Below are positions 4,137 through 7,416 of a stretch of DNA of 7,416 nt, in pieces. Below the pieces are notes generated by a model. The model was not told where the DNA came from. It did no database searches and saw only the letters and a program-made list of their open reading frames with translations. The DNA lies in NCBI GenBank assembly GCA_016875155.1, contig VGSD01000141.1, forward strand, positions 1 through 7,416, given 5' to 3'. The position numbers were made by a program, and so were the translations under genes. Source of the stretch: Deltaproteobacteria bacterium (lineage in GTDB: Bacteria > Desulfobacterota > BSN033 > UBA1163). Positions within the stretch are counted from its first letter, which is position 1. The number at the start of each line of letters is the position of its first letter.

Positions 4137-6953
4137 TCAATGAGTAAAATGGTTAAGCTTTTTTCTAAGGTACTGACCAGTATAGGATCGTGGAACCTTG
4201 ATAATCCTTTCAGGAGTTCCCTCTGCGACCACATATCCCCCTTCTTCGCCACCTTCCGGGCCGAGGTCGATGATGTGATCCGCTGACTTGATCACTTCCA
4301 TATTGTGTTCGATCACGATGACGGTATTCCCTTTATCCGTCAGTTGATTAAGAACATCGAGAAGCCTCTGAATATCTGCGAAGTGGAGGCCTGTGGTGGG
4401 TTCATCCAGAATATAGACGGTCCTCCCTGTATCCCTTTTGCTCAATTCCCTCGCCAGTTTGATACGTTGTGCCTCTCCACCTGAAAGGGTCGTAGCAGAT
4501 TGTCCCAATTTGATATAGCCCAGCCCTACATCACAAAGGGTCTGAAGCTTTTGGTAAATGACAGGAATGGCTTTAAAGAAATCATATGCCTCTTCTGCTG
4601 TCATCTCCAGGATATCAGAAATCGTCCTCCCTTTATAACGGATTCCCAATGTTTCCCGGTTATACCTCTTGCCATGGCATTCCTCGCAGGTGACATAGAC
4701 ATCAGGAAGAAAATTCATTTCCACCTTCAGGACTCCGTCTCCGTGGCAGGCTTCACAACGACCTCCAGATACATTGAAACTGAACCGTCCGGGTTTAAAA
4801 CCTCTTGCCCTGGCTTCTGGAACTTGAGCAAAAAGTTCCCGGATGGGTTGAAAAAGGCCGGTATAGGTGGCTGGATTGGAACGGGGTGTCCTTCCAATGG
4901 GCATCTGATCCACATGGATGACCTTGTCAATCTGTTCTACGCCTTCTATCTTTTGGATGAAGGTGCTTTGTTGATGGCTATGGTAAAGTCGTTGAGCCAA
5001 CAGACGATAGAGAGTATCAATGACCAATGTGGACTTCCCTGAACCTGAGACACCTGTAATGCAGTTAAAAACACCCAAAGGGATTTTCACATCAATATTC
5101 TTCAAATTGTTGGCTATGGCACCCCGCAAGACCAGATATTTATCTCCAACCTGTCTCCTCTTTTGAGGGAGAGGAATGGTTCTATTCCCGGAAAGGTATA
5201 GTCCGGTCAATGAGTCTCCGCGCTTCATCAATGCCTCAGGAGATCCGGCAAAGATGATTTCTCCTCCCTTTTCTCCGGGGCCGGGCCCCATATCGATGAT
5301 ATAATCTGCAGAACGGATCGTCTCCTCATCGTGCTCCACCACGACCACTGTATTTCCTAAATCCCTTAGGCGCTTTAATGTTCCGAGGAGTCGCAAATGA
5401 TCCCTCTGATGAAGTCCGATGCTGGGTTCATCCAAAATATAGAGAACGCCCACCAGACTTGAACCGATCTGGGTGGCTAAACGGATACGCTGAGATTCGC
5501 CCCCTGATAAAGTAGCCGCATTCCGATCAAGAGAAAGATATTCCAGACCAACTTCCATCATAAACTTTAGCCGATCCCTAATCTCCCTGAGCACACCATC
5601 GGCAATCTTCTGAGATCTTGGGTCCAATTGCAGGTGCATCAAAAAATCGAGTGTCTCTTTTATATAGAGACCGGTTACTTCCGAGACCGACTTCCCTCCT
5701 ACCTTGATGGATAAGACCTCTTTTTTCAGCCGGGTGCCTCCACATTCGGGACAGGGGATGAACCTCATAAATTTCTCTAATTCTTCTGCGCCTTCCCCAT
5801 CATCCGCCTGTCTCTTCTCCAATTCCCGAATGACTCCTTCGAATTTTTGACGAAAGAAGTGGGCTGTCCCTCTACCTTTTGCACTGAATGAAATCTTTTC
5901 TCCTTCTGACCCGTAGAGAAGGATATCCCGAACCGATTTCGGTAACTTGCTGAATGGTACGCCAAGGCTGAAATGGTAATGCTTAGACAAACCCTCCAGA
6001 ACTGGTCTCAGAAAAGCATGCCCTCTCTCCTTCCAGGGTAGAATGGCCCCCTCATCAATGGAGAGGGATGGATCAGGGACAATCAGATCAGGATCAAAAC
6101 ATGGTTTTGTTCCTAACCCACTGCAGGCTGGACAGGCTCCCTGTGGGCTGTTAAAAGAGAACATCCTGGGTGTGATCTCTGGAAAACTGAACCCACAATC
6201 CGGACAGGAAAACTTCTGACTGAACAGGATAGGAGATGCACCTTCCCTTTCGATTTTCACAATCCCTTCTGAGAGATGAGAGGCAATCTCCAAGGAATCG
6301 TTGATCCTCTTCCCCGCTCCCTCTTTCACTACTACTCGATCGACCATCACATCGATTTCGTGGCGCTTCTGTTTGTCCAGTTGAATCTCTTCGCTCAGGT
6401 CTCTTGTTTTACCATCAATTCTGACCCTGACAAATCCATTCTTTCTGAGTTCATCCATTTCTTTCCGGTACTCCCCTTTTCTACCCCTGACAATGGGGGA
6501 CAAAATAGTAAGAGGAGTCCCTTGGGGGAGCCGAAGCAGGGTCTCTGTCATCTGCTGAATGGTTTGTGAGGCAATGGGGATATTGCAATGAGGACAAAAA
6601 GGTTCGCCCACCCGAGCAAAAAGGAGTCTGAGGTAGTCATAGATCTCTGTCACGGTCCCCACTGTGGAGCGTGGGGTTCGTGACAAACTTCTCTGATCAA
6701 TGGCGATGGCCGGGGAAAGACCTTCAATGGATTCGACCTCTGCCCTCTCCATCTGTTCCAAGAACTGTCGGGCATAAGCGGAAAGGGATTCGACATATCT
6801 TCGCTGGCCTTCCGCATAGAGGGTATCGAAAGCGAGGGTTGACTTGCCAGAACCGCTTAACCCGGTAATGACCACTAATTGATTTCGTGGAATTTCCACA
6901 TCAATATTCTTCAGATTGTGAACCTTAGCTCCCCGGATGACGATCTTTTCCAT
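4137..6953 (-). CDS. uvrA: Excinuclease ABC subunit A (UvrA)
   Basis: 938 residues, full length. UvrA is the dimeric ATPase that finds bulky DNA lesions and loads UvrB in nucleotide excision repair. Two ABC ATPase modules are complete. Module one has Walker A GLSGSGKST at 31-39, signature LSGGESQ at 482-488, then ILDEPSIGLH and VVVEHDEETI. Module two has Walker A GVSGSGKST at 634-642, signature LSGGEAQ at 823-829, then ILDEPTTGLH and VIEHNMEVI. Zinc-binding cysteines are C250/C253/C274/C277 in the first half and C733/C736/C756/C759 in the second; the latter zinc finger supports damage recognition. Further CxxC pairs (FCPHC, PCPEC) are also kept. The start at 6953 follows a purine-rich GAGGAGAGGG site. 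No frameshift or missing key residue was found. It leads the minus-strand string; a promoter and palindrome lie at 7006-7035. Confidence 0.99.
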   Translation of the reverse strand: MEKIVIRGAKVHNLKNIDVEIPRNQLVVITGLSGSGKSTLAFDTLYAEGQRRYVESLSAYARQFLEQMERAEVESIEGLSPAIAIDQRSLSRTPRSTVGTVTEIYDYLRLLFARVGEPFCPHCNIPIASQTIQQMTETLLRLPQGTPLTILSPIVRGRKGEYRKEMDELRKNGFVRVRIDGKTRDLSEEIQLDKQKRHEIDVMVDRVVVKEGAGKRINDSLEIASHLSEGIVKIEREGASPILFSQKFSCPDCGFSFPEITPRMFSFNSPQGACPACSGLGTKPCFDPDLIVPDPSLSIDEGAILPWKERGHAFLRPVLEGLSKHYHFSLGVPFSKLPKSVRDILLYGSEGEKISFSAKGRGTAHFFRQKFEGVIRELEKRQADDGEGAEELEKFMRFIPCPECGGTRLKKEVLSIKVGGKSVSEVTGLYIKETLDFLMHLQLDPRSQKIADGVLREIRDRLKFMMEVGLEYLSLDRNAATLSGGESQRIRLATQIGSSLVGVLYILDEPSIGLHQRDHLRLLGTLKRLRDLGNTVVVVEHDEETIRSADYIIDMGPGPGEKGGEIIFAGSPEALMKRGDSLTGLYLSGNRTIPLPQKRRQVGDKYLVLRGAIANNLKNIDVKIPLGVFNCITGVSGSGKSTLVIDTLYRLLAQRLYHSHQQSTFIQKIEGVEQIDKVIHVDQMPIGRTPRSNPATYTGLFQPIRELFAQVPEARARGFKPGRFSFNVSGGRCEACHGDGVLKVEMNFLPDVYVTCEECHGKRYNRETLGIRYKGRTISDILEMTAEEAYDFFKAIPVIYQKLQTLCDVGLGYIKLGQSATTLSGGEAQRIKLARELSKRDTGRTVYILDEPTTGLHFADIQRLLDVLNQLTDKGNTVIVIEHNMEVIKSADHIIDLGPEGGEEGGYVVAEGTPERIIKVPRSYTGQYLRKKLNHFTH

Positions 6954-7005
6954 CTTTCCCTCTCCTCAAAAATTAACAGAAATCCCTTGGAGTGTAAACC
7001 CCGTA

Positions 7006-7035
7006 AGAATATCTTGTATGTTCTGACGATGTAAA
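7006..7035 (-). promoter_or_regulatory. Probable uvrA promoter with a palindrome over its -10 box
   Basis: On the minus strand TTTACA (7035-7030, 5 of 6 to the -35 consensus) and TATTCT (7011-7006, 4 of 6 to the -10) are 18 bases apart, giving a start near 6999 and a leader of about 45 bases. The same stretch carries a dyad at 7006-7024, AGAATAT-N5-ATGTTCT, with 6 of 7 arm positions symmetric. A repressor bound there would cover the -10 box. UvrA is LexA-controlled in many bacteria, and the GAA...TTC ends recall LexA-type dyads, but the spacing does not fit a box that I know, so the regulator is unassigned. Confidence 0.45.
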
Positions 7036-7072
7036 AGCACCTATGGCACATGACGATCTCCCTGAAAAATAC

Positions 7073-7100
7073 TTGACAAATCGGAAAAGACAGTTATAAT
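7073..7100 (+). promoter_or_regulatory. Consensus sigma-70 promoter of the rightward gene
   Basis: TTGACA (7073-7078) and TATAAT (7095-7100) match both consensus hexamers exactly, with a 16-base spacer, one short of the optimum. Transcription should begin near 7107, leaving a leader of about 76 bases before the ATG at 7183. Such a strong promoter is usually held down by a repressor or serves a highly expressed gene, and the overlapping inverted repeats fit the former. Confidence 0.85.
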
Positions 7101-7106
7101 TTCCGA
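7081..7106. promoter_or_regulatory. 7-bp inverted repeat flanking the -10 box
   Basis: TCGGAAA (7081-7087) and TTTCCGA (7100-7106) are perfect inverted arms with a 12-base spacer. One arm lies between the -35 and -10 boxes and the other runs from the last base of the -10 to the expected transcription start. That position suits an operator. It partly overlaps the larger inverted repeat that begins at 7084. Confidence 0.4.
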
Positions 7107-7151
7107 AGAAGTTTATTTTATTAAACAAATTTCTTTCTAAACTGTCTTTTC
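7084..7151. repeat. Perfect 12-bp inverted repeat spanning promoter and leader
   Basis: GAAAAGACAGTT (7084-7095) and AACTGTCTTTTC (7140-7151) are exact inverted copies separated by 44 bases. The left arm fills the promoter spacer and takes in the first base of the -10; the right arm is in the transcribed leader. A smaller dyad, GTTTA/TAAAC at 7111-7126, is nearly concentric. Because the left arm is upstream of the expected start, the pair cannot form an RNA hairpin in this transcript, so paired protein-binding sites are the more natural reading. Confidence 0.7.
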
Positions 7152-7182
7152 ATAAAATAGTAAAATGAGGAGTCTGTAGACC

Positions 7183-7416
7183 ATGGCGAAAATACTGATC
7201 ATCGGGGCAGGTGGTGTAGGGATAGTGGTCGCTCATAAAGTTGCCTCTGTCCCTGAGGTCTTCACAGAGATCATGCTGGCCAGCCGCACAAAATCAAAAT
7301 GCGATGCTATTGCCAAGGCAGTTGGCTCAGGCAAAATTAAGACGGCCCGGATTGATGCTAATGATGTCCAACAGCTGGTTCAATTATTTAAAAGGTTTAA
7401 ACCTGACATGGTGATC
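7183..7416 (+). CDS. Saccharopine/carboxynorspermidine dehydrogenase-family protein, N-terminal part
   Basis: The first 78 residues are present and the gene runs off the window. Residues 3-14 form the nucleotide-binding beta strand and glycine loop (ILIIGAGGVG), followed by AHKVASVPEVF, then IMLASRTKSKCDAIA, a strand-turn typical for NADP recognition through the Arg after the second strand. The ARIDANDVQQLVQLF and KPDMVI segments fit the next Rossmann repeats. The order closely resembles carboxynorspermidine dehydrogenases, which reductively join aspartate semialdehyde and a diamine to make carboxy(nor)spermidine on the alternative spermidine route. Saccharopine dehydrogenases share this fold, and the substrate-binding half is missing, so the exact reaction is not settled. 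The start at 7183 has GAGGAG at 7167-7172, 10 bases upstream; an earlier in-frame ATG at 7165 meets a stop after four codons. Transcribed divergently from uvrA. Confidence 0.85.
   Translation, partial: MAKILIIGAGGVGIVVAHKVASVPEVFTEIMLASRTKSKCDAIAKAVGSGKIKTARIDANDVQQLVQLFKRFKPDMVI

Noticed and set aside
4500..5042. Plus-strand open frame of 180 codons
   Set aside because: It lies wholly inside uvrA on the opposite strand, across the conserved second ATPase module; its translation shows no family features and it has no good ribosome binding site.
7084..7151. A 68-base miniature transposable element with 12-base terminal inverted repeats
   Set aside because: No target-site duplication is visible at the edges (7080-7083 against 7152-7155), and the left arm is embedded in a working promoter, which fits regulatory sites better.
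6954..7182. Classical E. coli CTGT-N8-ACAG, Bacillus GAAC-N4-GTTC or alphaproteobacterial GTTC-N7-GTTC LexA box
   Set aside because: Looked for on both strands and not found; only the differently spaced dyad at 7006-7024 is present.

Overview
This looks like ordinary chromosome from a Gram-negative-type bacterium, most likely a Desulfobacterota/deltaproteobacterial lineage or a relative. That assignment is inference. It rests on the mix of a GerMN-domain membrane protein, a DUF4870 protein, a carboxynorspermidine-dehydrogenase-like gene, an archaeal-style thymidylate synthase relative and CCA-encoding tRNA genes, at about 47-50% G+C over most genes.

Layout. Everything from 1 to 6953 reads on the minus strand. 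In transcription order: uvrA (6953-4137), a three-helix DUF4870 membrane protein (4073-3738), a GerMN-domain membrane-anchored protein (3730-3152), serS (3061-1781), a thymidylate-synthase-like gene (1662-961), tRNA-Ser(UGA) (837-752), tRNA-Ser(GGA) (637-545), a small secreted protein of unknown function (453-121) and tRNA-Arg(ACG) (115-39). The window's left edge (1-30) is a strong hairpin that probably terminates this string. From 7183 a gene reads rightward and is cut by the window end: the NADP-binding half of a saccharopine/carboxynorspermidine dehydrogenase relative (polyamine or lysine-type chemistry).

How it fits together. serS and two serine tRNAs lie in the same direction, with the synthase-like gene between them. 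That gene is clearly more A+T-rich than serS. A short 28-base piece that looks like the two ends of a serine tRNA joined together sits just beyond its stop codon, so I suspect past insertion or rearrangement between serS and the tRNAs. uvrA (nucleotide excision repair) has its own plausible promoter with a palindrome over the -10 box. The divergent gene has a promoter with consensus -35 and -10 hexamers, embedded in nested inverted repeats including a perfect 12-bp pair.

I found no CRISPR array, transposase, phage gene, toxin-antitoxin pair or defence system. The most interesting material is small-scale: structured DNA around the tRNAs, a 7-base repeat tract behind serS, and the divergent control region at 6954-7182.
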